Shown here: positions 36,241-48,911 of the stretch, in pieces
Layout: each line of letters starts with the position of its first letter
How positions within the stretch are numbered: the first letter of the stretch is position 1
Translations under genes and position numbers: made by a program
The notes under the pieces: model-generated
What the model was told of the DNA's origin: nothing
What the model saw: the letters and a program-made list of their open reading frames with translations, nothing else
The model's database searches: none
Origin: Rapana venosa
Taxonomy: Eukaryota > Mollusca > Gastropoda > Neogastropoda > Muricidae
NCBI GenBank assembly: GCA_028751875.1
Contig: CM054156.1
Coordinates: forward strand, 56,320,061 to 56,384,060
Reading direction: 5' to 3'
DNA length: 64,000 nt

Positions 36241-37963
36241 TCAGTAATACAGTGCACTAAAATACATTGTAATACACTGCAATACACTGTAATACACTGT
36301 AATACACTGTAATACACTGTAATACATTGTAATACATTGTAATACACTGCTATACACTGTATAACATTGTAATACATTTTAATTTACTGTAATACACTGT
36401 AATACACTTTAATACACTGTAATACTTTGTAACACACTGCAATACACTGTAATACACTGTAATACAATGTAATGCACTGTAATACAAAGCACTGTACCAC
36501 AGTACACTACACTGCAATGCACTGTAATACACTGTAATACACTTTAAAACACTGTACTTCACTGCAATACACTTTAATACACTGTAATACACTGTGATAC
36601 ACTGTAATACAATGTAATACTCTGTAATACACTGTAATACATTTTAATACACTGTGATACACTGTGATACACAGTAATACTCTGTAATATACTGTAATAC
36701 ACTGTAATACACTATAATGCACTGTAATACACTGTAGTACAATGCACTGTACCACAGTACACTACACTGCAATGTACTGTAATACACTGCAATATACTGT
36801 ATTGCACTGGAAATCACTGCCATTTGCTCAAGTGCACTACACTACATGTAATACATCACACTGTAATACATTGTAATACACTGTGATACACTGTGATACA
36901 CTGTAATACTCTGTAATACACTGTAATACACTGTAATACAATATAATGCACTGTAATACACTGTTATACACTGTAATACATTGTAATACACTGTGATACT
37001 CTGTGATACACTGTAATACTCTGTAATACACTGTAATACAATATAATGCACTGTAATACACTGTAATACAATGCAATGTACCACAGTACACTACACTGCA
37101 ATGCACTGTAATAAATTGTAATACACTGCAGTACACTGTAATACACTGCAATACACTGTAATACACTGTAATACATGTAATACCCGCAATACATGTAATG
37201 ACACTTAATACACTGTAATACACTGTAATACCTGTAATACACTGTAATACACTGTAATACTACTGTAATAATACACTGTAATAACACTGTAATACACTGA
37301 ATAAACTGTTAATACATTGTAAATACACTGTAATACACTGTATTGCACTGTAATACACTGCATTGTATGCAGTGAACTACACTACATGTAATACAAATCA
37401 CACTGTACGCAGTACACTTCACTGTACTCCATACACACATTGTAATACACTGCACTAAACTGAAATACACTGCACTGTAATGTAGTACCTAACATTGTTA
37501 AAAACTTACAACACCGCATCTGCGCAGTAACTACACTGTGATACACTTAATACAATTGCACTGTGGCACAGTACACTACACTGCAATGCATTGTAATACA
37601 CTGTAATACACTGTAATTCACTGTAATACACTTTAATACACTGTAATACACTTAAATACATTGTAATACACTGCAATACACTGTAATACACTGCAATATA
37701 CTGTAATACACTGTAATATAATGTACTGTACAACAGTACACTGTAATACACTGCAATAAACTTTAACGCATTGTAAAACACTGTATTACAATGTATTGCA
37801 CTGTAATACACTGCACTGTGATGCAGTGCACTACACTACATGTAATACATCACACTGTACCGCAGTACACTTCACTGTACTCCAGTACACTACACTGGAA
37901 TACACTGCACTAAACTGTAATTCACTTTAATACACTGTAATACACTTTAATACACTGTAAAAA

Positions 37964-38215
37964 GGTAAAGGTAAAGGTGTCCCATACCTATAAGTATCGT
38001 AAGCGAGCGTCAGAGACCCCACTTCTCTAGCCAGATAATGTCGACGTAATTCTCTCCCTCGCTTGTACCTCCCTGCCTAAGACAGTACCATTTACACTGG
38101 GAACACTGTACTGAAGCCAACCGCAACACGTAATACCTCATCCAGAATAATAATACCTGAATACGACTGCTAACTTGTCTGCAGGATAAAGCGAATGAAT
38201 CCACACTGAACTATC
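37964..38215 (-). mobile_element. tRNA-type SINE (family B) inserted in the minisatellite, noisy
   Basis: Breaks the array with unrelated sequence that shares GTCAGAGACC, CTTCTCTAG, TCTCTCCCTCG, CATTTACACTGG and AACACTGTACTGA, in order, with the copy at 52,835-53,105. Its 3' end is (GGTAAA)n on the plus strand. The tRNA-like head, expected near 38,150-38,215, is degraded. Confidence 0.65.
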
Positions 38216-41200
38216 ACCGTCACCATACACATACACTGTAATACATGTAATACACTGTAATACACTGTGTATACACTGTAATAACTGTAAAACCCTGTAA
38301 TACATTTTAAAAAATCATGTCAAGTACCCCCTACACTGAAATGCACGAAATACATTAATCCGTTATTCACAAATAATTTTAAAATCACTGAAATTCACTG
38401 AATACACTGTAATACAACCTGTACCACAGACATACACGCAATGCCCTGTAATAACTGTATACTGTAAAACACTGAATTCCTGTAATCACTAAAATTCTTG
38501 TAATACACTGAAATACACTCAATACGGTATTACACTGTTTTAAATGTATTCATGTAATACACTGCAGTGCTGCAGGCATAAAATACATGAAACATCACAC
38601 GTACCCAGTACACTTAAATTTTCCAGTAACTACCGGGAAATACACTGCCAAAACTAAAATACACTGCACTGTAATGTTGTACAAAACATTGAAAAAATTT
38701 TTAAAAAAACACGCACTTCCGCGTCATACACGTGATACACTTTAATACAATGACTTAGCACAGTACATCCCTGCAATGCATTGTAAACACTGTAATACAC
38801 TGTAATTCACTGTAATACACTTTAATACACTGTAATACACTTAAATACATTGTAATACACTGCAATACACTGTAATACACTGCAATATACTGTAATACAC
38901 TGTAATACAATGCACTGTACCACAGTACACGACACTGCATTGCACTGTAATACACTGTAATACACTGTTATTCACTGTAGAACACTTTAGTACACTGTAA
39001 TACACTAAAATTACATTTTAATACACTTTAATACACTGTATACATTGAAATACACTGAAATACACTTAATTACTATGTATACACTGTAATACACTGAAAA
39101 TACACTATATTACATTGTAATACACTGTAATACACTGTAAAATAATGCACTGTACGGTGGTAGACTACAATGCAATGCACTGTAATACACTGTAATACAC
39201 TGCAATACACTGTAATACACTGCAATACACTGTAATACTCTGTAATACACTGTAATACAATGCACTGTACCAGAGTACACTACACTGCAATTCAATGTAA
39301 TACACTGCAATACACTGTAATATACTGTAATACACTGTAATACACTGTATATCACTGTAATACACTTTAATACACTGTAAAACACTGCAATACACTGTAA
39401 CACACTGCAATACACTGTAATACATTGCACTGTACTAGAGTACACTACACTGCAATGCACTGTAATACACTGTAATGTACTGTAATACTCTGTAAGACAT
39501 TATAACACACTGTAATACACTTCAATGCATTGTAATACACTGCAATACAATGTAATACACTGCACAACACTGTAATACACTCTAATACACTGTAATATAC
39601 TGTAATACAATGCACTGTACCACAGTACACTACACCGCAATGCACTTTAATACACTGTAATACACTGTAATTCACTGTAACAAATCTAATACACTGTAAT
39701 ACACTTTAATACATTTTTCATACTGTAATACACTATAACAAACAGCAATACACAGTAAACTGTAATTATCAGTGCACTACTCTGCAATATACTGTATTAC
39801 ACTTATTACACTGTATAACACTGTAATGCACTGTGCCACAATACACTACACTGCACTGCACTGTAATACACTTTAATACAATGTAATACACTGTAATTCA
39901 CTGTAATACACTTAATAGCATTGTAAAACACTGCAGTACACTTTAATACACTGTAATACAATGTAGTACACTGTAATTCACTGTAATACATTGTATTACA
40001 TGTCATAAAATGCACTAAGTAAAACACTGCAATACACTTTAAAAACCCTGTAATACACTGTAGTATACTGTAACTCACTATAATACACTGCAATACATTG
40101 TAATAAACTGCAATACATTGTAATACACTGAAATACACTGCACCTTGCTGCAGTGCATTACACTACATGTAAAACATCACACTGTACCGCAGTACACTTC
40201 ACTGTACTCCACTACACTACACTGTAATACACTGCACTGAACTGAAATACACTGCACAGTACTGTTGTACATTAAAAAATGGTTAAACACTTTACAACAC
40301 TGCACTACAACGCAGGTTACTACACTGTAATACACTGTAATACAAAGCACTGTACCTCAGTACACTACACTGCAATGCACTGTAATACATTGTAATAACT
40401 TACAATACACTATAATACACTGCAATACACTGTAATACACTGTAATACACTGTTATGCATTGTAATACACTGCAATAAACTGTAATACACTGTAATACGC
40501 TGTACTACACTATAATACACTGTAATACGCTGTAATACAATGCACTGTACCACAGTACACTACACTGCAATGCACTGTAATACATTGTAATACACTGCAA
40601 TACACTGTAATAATTACACTGTAATACAGATACACTGTAATAATACACTGTAATACATTGTAATACACGCAATTTACACTGTATTACACGTGTAAATACA
40701 CTGTAATCACATGTAATACATGTAATACGCTGTAATACATGCACTGTACCACAGTACATACACTGCAATGTAACTGTAATACACTGTAAATACACTGAAT
40801 CATGTATACACTGTACTACCTGCAATACACTGTATACTTAATACATGTAACATTGCAAATTTACATACATGCAATCACTGTAATACACTGTAATTCACTG
40901 TAATACATGTATACACTGTAATAATAGAACTGCAATACACTGTAATACATTGTATTCTGTAACACGTACACAACACTGAATGCACTGTAATACACTGTAA
41001 TACACTGTAATACACTCTGTAATACCTGTATACACTTGCATGATATTACACTGTAATACACTTGTAATACACTGTAATACATCTGTAATACACTGCAATA
41101 CATCTGATAATGAAAACACTGAATACACTGTAATACACTAATTACATGTAATATCCTTAATACACTTGAATTCCTTTTATACATGTAATACACTGAATAC

Positions 41201-41807
41201 ACGATTACTGAATACACTGTATTAAACTGAATACATAAACACTGTACCGAACATTCACTGTACAGTACACTCACTGTAATCACGTTCACTAAAACTGAAA
41301 TCACTCCCCTGTAATACATTAGCATTAAAACACTGTAAAAACTTATTACACTGAATACACTGTAATACACTGTAATACACTTGAAATACATGCTGTACCT
41401 TACAACTTGCCTGTAATACTGTAATACACTGTAATACACTGTTAATCACTGTTAATAATCTTTAATAACTGTAAATACAATTTAATACATTGTAATACCT
41501 TTGCAATGACACAGTTAATACACTGCAATCATGTAATAGCTGTAATTTATTGTATTACACTGTAATTACACTGCAATACACTGTAAAAGAGTGCAATAAA
41601 TCCTGCAATACATTGGAAATACACTGTAATTTACTGTAATACTACTGGAATACATTGTAATACACAGTATTACGCTGTGATACACGTAATACAATGCAAC
41701 TGTACCAACAGGACACTACTTACAAATGCAATGTAATACATTGTATTACACGCAATACACTGTAATGCACTGATATACTCCCGTAATACACTGATATACA
41801 CTGTAAT

Positions 41808-41832
41808 ATTTTTTTGTTTTTTTTTTTTTTTG
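41808..41832. repeat. Poly-T run inside the minisatellite
   Basis: T-rich run (TTTTTTTGTTTTTTTTTTTTTT type) in a noisy part of the array; may be a consensus artefact or a retroposon tail remnant. Confidence 0.6.
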
Positions 41833-44800
41833 CACTGTCAATACACTGTAATTTACAATGGCACTGTACCACAGTCACTACACTGGCAATGCACTGCAAA
41901 ACACTGTATTACCAACTGTTGTAATTCCTGTAATACGCACTTTTAATACACTGTAATATTACTGTTAATTAGATTGTAATACACTTCATTTATTGTAATA
42001 CACGGAATACACTGTTACACTGTAATACACTTTAATACATTGTAATACATAGTAATACACTGCAATACACTGTAATACGTTGTAATACACTGCAATACAC
42101 TGTATTACACTGTATTACACTCTAATTCACTGTAATACACTGTGATAGACTTAATACACTGTAATACATTGTAATACACTGTAATTCACTGTAATACACT
42201 TTAATACACTGTAATTCACATTAATACACTGTAATACACTGGACTGTGCTGCAGTGTACTACACTACATGTAATACATCACACTGTACCGCAGTACACTT
42301 CACTGTACTCCACTACACTACACTGTAATACACTGCACTGTACTGGTGTACATTACATTGTTAAACACTTTACAACACCGCACTCTGTCGCAGTTTACTA
42401 CTCTGTAATACACTGTAATACAATGCACTGTACCACAGTAAACTATACTGCAATGCACTGTAATACATTGTAATACACTCCAATACACTGTGATACACTG
42501 CAATACAATGTAATACACAGTAATACACTGTAATACATTGTTATACACTGCAATACATTGTAATACACTGCAATAGACTGTATTACACTGTAATACGCTG
42601 TAATACATTGTAATACACTGTAATTCACTGTAATGCACTGTAATACACTGTAATACAACGCACTGTACCACAGTACACTACACTGCAATACACTGTAATA
42701 CACTGTAATTCACTGTAATACACTGCAATACACTGTAATACGCTGTGATACACTGCAATACACTGCAATACACTGCAAGACACTTTATTACACTGCAATA
42801 CACTGTAATACATTGCAATACACTGTAATACACTGTGATACACTGTAATACAATGCACTGTTTCACAGTACACTACACTGCAATGCACTGTAACACTTTG
42901 CAATACACTGTAATACACTGTAATACACCGCATTACACTGTAATACACTGTAATACACTTTAATACACTGTGATACACTGTAATACACTGTAATGCACTT
43001 TAATACACTGTAATACAATGCACTGTACAACAGTGCACAACACTGTAATACACTGCAATGCACTGTAATACACTGCAATACACTGTAATACACTGCAATA
43101 CACTGTAATACACTGTAATATATTGTAACACACTGCAATGAGTGTGATACACTGAAATACACTGTAATACACTGTATACGCTCATGTAATACACTGTGAT
43201 ACACTGTAACACACTGCAATACAATGTCATGCACTGTAATACAGTGTAATACAGTGTAATACACTGTGATACACTGTAATACACTGTACTACACTGTAAT
43301 ACACTGTAATACACAGTAATACGCTGTGATACGCTGTGATACCCTGTAATACACTGTATTACACTGTATTACACTGTATTACACTGTAATACACTGCACT
43401 GTGCTGCAGTGCACTACACTACATGTAATACATCACACTGTACCGCAGTACACTTCACTGTACTCCATTACACTACACTGTAATACACTGCACTGAACTG
43501 AAATACTCTGCACTGTACTGTTGTACATTACATTGTTTTAAACACTTTACCAAACACCGCACTCTGCCGCAGTTTTAATAGTACCTGTAATACACTGTAA
43601 TACAATGCACTGTACCATAGTACACTACACTGTAATACACTGCAATGCACTGTAATACACTGCAATGCACTGTAATACACTGCAATACACAGTAATACAC
43701 TGCAATACACTGTAATACGCTGCAATACACTGTAATACACTGTAATACATTGTAATACACTGCAATTCACTGTAATACACAGTAATACACTGTGATACTC
43801 TGGAATACACTGTGATACACTATAATACACTGTAATACACTGCAATACACTGTAATACACTGTACTACACTGTAATACACTGTGATACACTGTAATACAC
43901 TGTAATACACTTTAATACGCTGTAATACACTGTAATACACTGTAATACACTGTAATACAGTGCACTGTACTGCAGTGCACTACACTACATGAAATACATC
44001 ACACTGTACCAAAGTACACTTCGCTGTACTCCATTACACTACACTGTAATACACTGCACTGAACTGAATTACACTGCACTGTACTGTTGTCCATTACACT
44101 GTTTAAAACACTTTACAACACCGCACTCTGCCGCAGTTTAATACACTGTAATACACTGTATTACAATGCACTATAGCACAGTACACTACACTGCAATGCA
44201 CAGTAATACACTGTAATACACTGCATACACTGTAATACACTGCTATATACTGTAATACACTGTAATACACTGTAATACATTGTAATACTCTGCAAAACAC
44301 TGTAAAACACTGCAATACACTGCAATACACTGTAATACACTGATAATAAAAACTGTAATAAAAACATGTAAATACATTGACTGTACCACTGTATACTACA
44401 CTGCAATGCATTGGAATACACCGTAATACACTGTAATTCCCTGTAAGACACTTTAATACACTGTAATACACTTTAATATATTGTAAAACACTGTAATACA
44501 CTGCAATACACTGCAATACACTGTAATACACTGTAATACACTGTAATACACTGTATTACACTGTAATACACTGTAACACAATGCACTGTACCACAGTACA
44601 CTACACTGCAATGCACTGTAATACATTATAATACACTGCAATACACTGTAATACACTACAATACACTGTGACACTCTGTAATACACTGTAATACAATGTA
44701 ATACATTGTAATACACTGTAATACACCGTAATACAATGCACTGTACCACGTACACTACACTGCATTGCATGTAATACATTCTAATACACGCAATCACTGT

Positions 44801-45113
44801 AATGCACTGCAATACACTGCAAATACACTGTCATTACACTGTAATGCATGTTAATACACGTAATACACTGTATTACACTTTATTACACTGTAATACAATG
44901 CACTGTGTTGCTTGCAGTGACTATTCTACATGAAAATAAATCACAATGTCCGCAGTACACTTCACTGTACTCAGTAACACTACACTGTAATACACTGCTC
45001 TAAACTGAAATACACTGCACTGTACTGTTGCAAATTACATTGTTAAAAACTTTACCACACCGCACTCTGCCGCATAAGACTACACTGTAATACACTGTAA
45101 TACAATGCACTGT

Positions 45114-45299
45114 ACCCTCTGACTTTCGCTTACGTCGGGAGCGGACGTGTTTTCGGGATCTGTGAGATGAAAGCGATTTTCTGAACTTTGATGTATTAGC
45201 GCAGTGTTGACAGCATCTGCTTTGTACAGTAAAGGGATAAGCGAAAGACAGCTTACCAAAATAGCAAGCCTGAGCACAGCAGATAGCTAGTGCATACAT
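45114..45299 (-). CDS. Possible first exon of a secreted protein (signal-peptide-like), weak
   Basis: Directly after the minisatellite ends, the minus strand has an ATG at 45,299 (MYALAICCAQACYFGKL) and, in a neighbouring frame from about 45,275, a strongly signal-peptide-like run (LRLAILVSCLSLIPLLYKAD) followed by a hydrophilic stretch (NTALIHQSSENRFHLTDPEN) up to 45,114. One single-base error would put ATG and hydrophobic run in one frame. A GT at the junction with the array could serve as splice donor. The second frame itself has no ATG (it opens with GTG). If real, the minisatellite lies in its first intron. No family recognised. Confidence 0.25.
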
Positions 45300-45800
45300 T
45301 TTTTTTCTTTGCTGTTGATTTGGGGGAGGATACTGGTAACACTAATAGTCTGGTGTTTGGGAAGTACTGTGCAAATGCAAAAGCTATGCTGGGATGTAAC
45401 CGATCAGGAAGGGCTCCACGGATGGCCTGAACGGTTTGCAGAAATTTTACTGAATGTTATGTGGATGATAACCTGGGGGTGGCGGGATCTGGGAAATTTT
45501 CAATAATCTCTATCAATAATCATCGAGCTCTGGGGGGACGGGGGGTGGGGGAATTGTGGAGAGGAGAAGTGCGACCAAAAGTTGGTGTTGACTGCTACTG
45601 AGCGAGGTGCATTTTAAAAATAGCAAAGACTGTGTAGGGGCTGTGTATGGATGCGCCATCGAGCAACATCCCCTGAAAACGTAAACAGCCATCGTCTTCT
45701 TCTTCTTCCGTCAGTGAGGCATGCGCTAGCCCAGGTAATTCGAGAAATGATAAAAGCATCGACAGGACAGAGAAGCTGAGACAGACAACTGGACAACAGT
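45300..45800. other. Unique sequence without a recognised gene
   Basis: Short overlapping frames on both strands (up to 80 codons) and a G-run (45,531-45,552). It may contain the upstream region of the possible exon at 45,114-45,299 or the 5' part of the LINE ORF1 that follows. Nothing recognised. Confidence 0.3.
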
Positions 45801-46500
45801 TACGAAAGACAGGACAGTGTATGGACAATGCGGTCATTCAAGAAATGCTGGCGGACATACAAAAACAAATCGCCAAACGTTTGCCACCAGAGAGGACATA
45901 ATAAAATCCAACTTTCTCGTTTGGATATGCGGATCGAGCAGTTGGAGGGTATTGTCTTTGAGCTCCGGAAAGAAGAAAAGACGTCTCTGGGCAGCCGAGG
46001 TGAAGACGTGAGGGAGGGAACAGATCTGGAGAAAGATAAATTAGGACCAGTGTGTGAGAGAAGAAGAAAACATCGAAGAGGAGTTTGAATGACAAGTACA
46101 GCATGGTCGAACAATTTAATGCTCGAGATGTACGGCATTCGGTGGTTAAGGGAGGAGGAGCGGTGGATGATTGATTGGACGCTGTGCACGGAAATGTTCA
46201 CGCATAAGATCGGGATTCCTGTGACAAATGGACGACATAGAATCGCGCACCGCACGGGGAAACCAGGAGGCCAAGACCGCGGCGATTAATTGTTCGGTTT
46301 CCACTCTCGGAGGGTCCGGAATGGAGTACTGGCTGACCGCCGCAAGCTGAAGAAAATGGGGTCGGGGGGGAGAACTTGACCCAATCAATTACAAATGTTG
46401 GAAAGATCAAGTCAGCACTCGCCGTCCTCGTGCCCGTCCTCTAAAGGCAAGGTTTTGGCGAACTAAGAAACCGGGGGACTGAAACGATATTCAAATGGAC
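45800..46500 (+). pseudogene. LINE ORF1-like RNA-binding protein remnant
   Basis: Plus-strand pieces in shifting frames: MDNAVIQEMLADIQKQIAKR (45,821-45,880), RLDMRIEQLEGIVFELRKEE (near 45,924, leucine/heptad pattern, coiled coil), and from 46,089 a frame ending HRTGKPGGQDRGD. Coiled coil followed by an arginine-rich domain with an HRxGK motif is the layout of L1-type ORF1 proteins (nucleic-acid chaperones of non-LTR retrotransposons). Broken by at least three frameshifts. ORF2 should follow downstream but only low-quality sequence and the assembly gap are present. Confidence 0.5.
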
Positions 46501-47323
46501 ATCGACGCTGAATAACCAAAGCAAAGTAAAAAAACTGATGGCTTTGGGGTATTATTCTTTTTCGAGCATTTGTTCCTTTTGTTTAGATCCCCGGAGTGGT
46601 GTGGTGGTTGGGTGAATTCGCTTTTGGTTACGGGGGGGGGTGGGGGGAGGGACATCCCCCCCCCCTCCGGGGAAAAAAAAAGTTTAAAAAATCGTTTGGG
46701 AGGATTTGTTATAGGCGGGGAGGGGTTTGGTCGGTCCCGAGGGCTTTGAGGTTGGTGCTTTTTAATACAGTAGCTTGTACAGGTGTTAATTATACGTCTA
46801 TTTGGGCCTTTGATTTAACTTTTGGATATCCAAAATTTTGTTCATTGTGGTCCTGTTTTGTTTTTTTTGTTTCCTTTTTTTCCCTTTGGGGGGTTTTCTT
46901 CTTGCCCGCCCGATATATTTGAGTGGGCAGGGCCCCCCCCTCCTTACATTTTGTTTTTTTGGTTTTGGGAAAGGGAAAGGTAGAGCTGCTGGGTCTTGTG
47001 GAGTCTGTGGGTTCGAATCATGTTTTTGCAGTGTGGAGAATTGTTGGGGTGCAGTTTATTGGGGTGTCTGGCTGTAGGTGCATGGGTCTTTGAATGGGTT
47101 TGATGTCTGTTGGATGAAGCGGGGGTGACCGGGGGGCTGCCCCACTCCTCTTTTTTGCATGTTTTTTGTCTGCAAATCATGTGCGTTTATGATTTGTTTG
47201 TTTTTTCTGGGTTGAGAGGCGGGGCCCAATTTTTTTTAGTCTGGGGCAGTCTGTGCTCGAAAAATAATGGACTCGGAGAGTGGCTTGCCCATTGTGCGGG
47301 CGTGGCAAGGAGGAGGGGCCCGT
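46501..47323. other. Low-quality stretch before the gap
   Basis: G- and T-run-rich sequence with open frames up to 108 codons on plus and nothing recognisable. Homopolymers (for example at 46,630-46,680 and 46,860-46,890) suggest unpolished consensus. Could hide a LINE ORF2 start. Confidence 0.4.
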
Positions 47324-47823
47324 NNNNNNNNNNNNNNNNNNNNNNNNNNNNNNNNNNNNNNNNNNNNNNNNNNNNNNNNNNNNNNNNNNNNNNNNNNNNN
47401 NNNNNNNNNNNNNNNNNNNNNNNNNNNNNNNNNNNNNNNNNNNNNNNNNNNNNNNNNNNNNNNNNNNNNNNNNNNNNNNNNNNNNNNNNNNNNNNNNNNN
47501 NNNNNNNNNNNNNNNNNNNNNNNNNNNNNNNNNNNNNNNNNNNNNNNNNNNNNNNNNNNNNNNNNNNNNNNNNNNNNNNNNNNNNNNNNNNNNNNNNNNN
47601 NNNNNNNNNNNNNNNNNNNNNNNNNNNNNNNNNNNNNNNNNNNNNNNNNNNNNNNNNNNNNNNNNNNNNNNNNNNNNNNNNNNNNNNNNNNNNNNNNNNN
47701 NNNNNNNNNNNNNNNNNNNNNNNNNNNNNNNNNNNNNNNNNNNNNNNNNNNNNNNNNNNNNNNNNNNNNNNNNNNNNNNNNNNNNNNNNNNNNNNNNNNN
47801 NNNNNNNNNNNNNNNNNNNNNNN
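47324..47823. other. Assembly gap, 500 N
   Basis: Exactly 500 ambiguous bases, a conventional fixed-size scaffold gap, so the true distance is unknown. Open frames through it are meaningless. Confidence 0.99.
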
Positions 47824-48165
47824 AAATTTCCCCTTCATGGATGATTAAAGTGTTTTTGACTTGACTAGACTTGACCTGTTTCATATCAGAACTATCCCTA
47901 TCACCCTGCTAAAGTATACGAACTGTGTGAGTGCGTGTGTGTGTGCTTTTGAAAAACATTTAACTTTTGAAATTTTATTTCATAGATTTTTTCTGCAGCG
48001 CACCATGTTTGTAATATCTGTTTGTTTTAACTATTGATTATTTATCATTGATTGCGTGACTGTGTAAGATTAGGTTGAATGTATGCGCTTTGATTTGTCT
48101 TTGCAAGATATAGCGCTATATAAGTTCCATTTATTATTATTATTGTTGTTATTATTATTATTACA
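47824..48165 (+). mobile_element. 3' tail of a retroposon ending in (ATT)n
   Basis: Ends ATAGCGCTATATAAGTTCC, then ATTTATTATTATT, a 3'-end signature of many invertebrate LINEs/SINEs. A second copy of the tail lies at 56,240-56,340 (GCGCTTTGGTTTGTCT, then TATACAGCACTA and CATTTATTATTATC). The 5' part is cut by the gap. Confidence 0.55.
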
Positions 48166-48300
48166 CTACACTACACCACAGATAAAATGTAGTAAAATAC
48201 AATGCATTGCAATGTTAACGTAACGCATTCAAATCCAATCCGTTGCAACGCAATCCATTTGAATAATTATAACCCAATCCAATCCAATCCTTAGAGATTT
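48166..48300. repeat. Degenerate short tandem repeats (ACACT, then AATCC)
   Basis: ACACTACACTACACC at the start, then AACGC/AATCC-type pentamer repeats ending CCAATCCAATCCAATCC. Followed at about 48,330 by a G run. No coding features. Confidence 0.7.
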
Positions 48301-48562
48301 TCATATGGGCAAGAGTACCCCCATGGGGATACCGGGGGGGGGGGGGGTGTCAGGGACGGAGGGGGGACATGTCAGTATAAACAGCATTTCCACCTTCTGG
48401 AAATTCTGTGATTATTCAACTGATAGAGGCATCAAATATTTCATTGATTGTTTTGATGTATGTATGCAAGGACAGATTGTAAGGACTGGTTTGGCCCAAA
48501 ATCTGTATTCTTGTGTATTGAATATCATTCATTGATTCACTCATTGAGTTTTTTCTCTCTCT

Positions 48563-48740
48563 CTCACACACACACACACACGCACACGCACGCACACACA
48601 CACACACACAGACACTCACGCACACACACACAGACACACACACAGACACACACACGCACGCACGCACACAGACACACACATACACACACGCACACGCACA
48701 CACGCACGCACACACACACAGACTCACACACAGACACAAA

Positions 48741-48777
<37 letters not shown>

Positions 48778-48906
48778 ACGCACACACACAGACACACACA
48801 CAGACACACACACAGACACACACAGACACACACACACACAGACACACACACACGCACGCACACACACGCACGCACGCACACACAGACACACATACACACA
48901 GACACC
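48563..48906. repeat. Compound (CA)n microsatellite
   Basis: About 340 bp of CACA with interspersed CG, GA and TA steps. Long frames on both strands (His-Thr on plus, Val-Cys on minus) are artefacts of the dinucleotide repeat. Confidence 0.97.
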
Positions 48907-48911
48907 TACCA

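Larger units (their letters stand above)
29269..45113. repeat. CTGTAATACA minisatellite array with higher-order structure, about 15.8 kb
   Basis: Basic unit CTGTAATACA (10 bp), with frequent variants (CTGCAATACA, CTTTAATACA, TTGTAATACA, CTGTGATACA). Every 130-390 bp a landmark set occurs (AATGCACTGTACCACAGTAC followed by ACTACACTGCAATGCACTG). Less often a block of about 180 bp unlike the unit is inserted. Clean sub-regions (29.4-33.2, 36.2-37.2, 38.75-40.6, 42.0-44.3 kb) alternate with noisy ones. On the minus strand all three frames of the perfect repeat are stop-free, producing spurious open frames of up to 199 codons rich in Tyr, Cys, Val and Gln. No gene is called inside. Confidence 0.95.

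Noticed and set aside
29269..45113. CRISPR array
   Set aside because: Units are 10 bp head to tail with no unique spacers, in an animal-type genome.
45080..45277. 65-codon minus frame taken as a gene starting with Met
   Set aside because: The first codon is GTG, and the frame meets a stop shortly upstream; only the weaker frameshift-dependent exon idea is kept.
47110..47884. Frames of about 200-240 codons around 47.3-47.8 kb
   Set aside because: They are open only because they cross 500 N.
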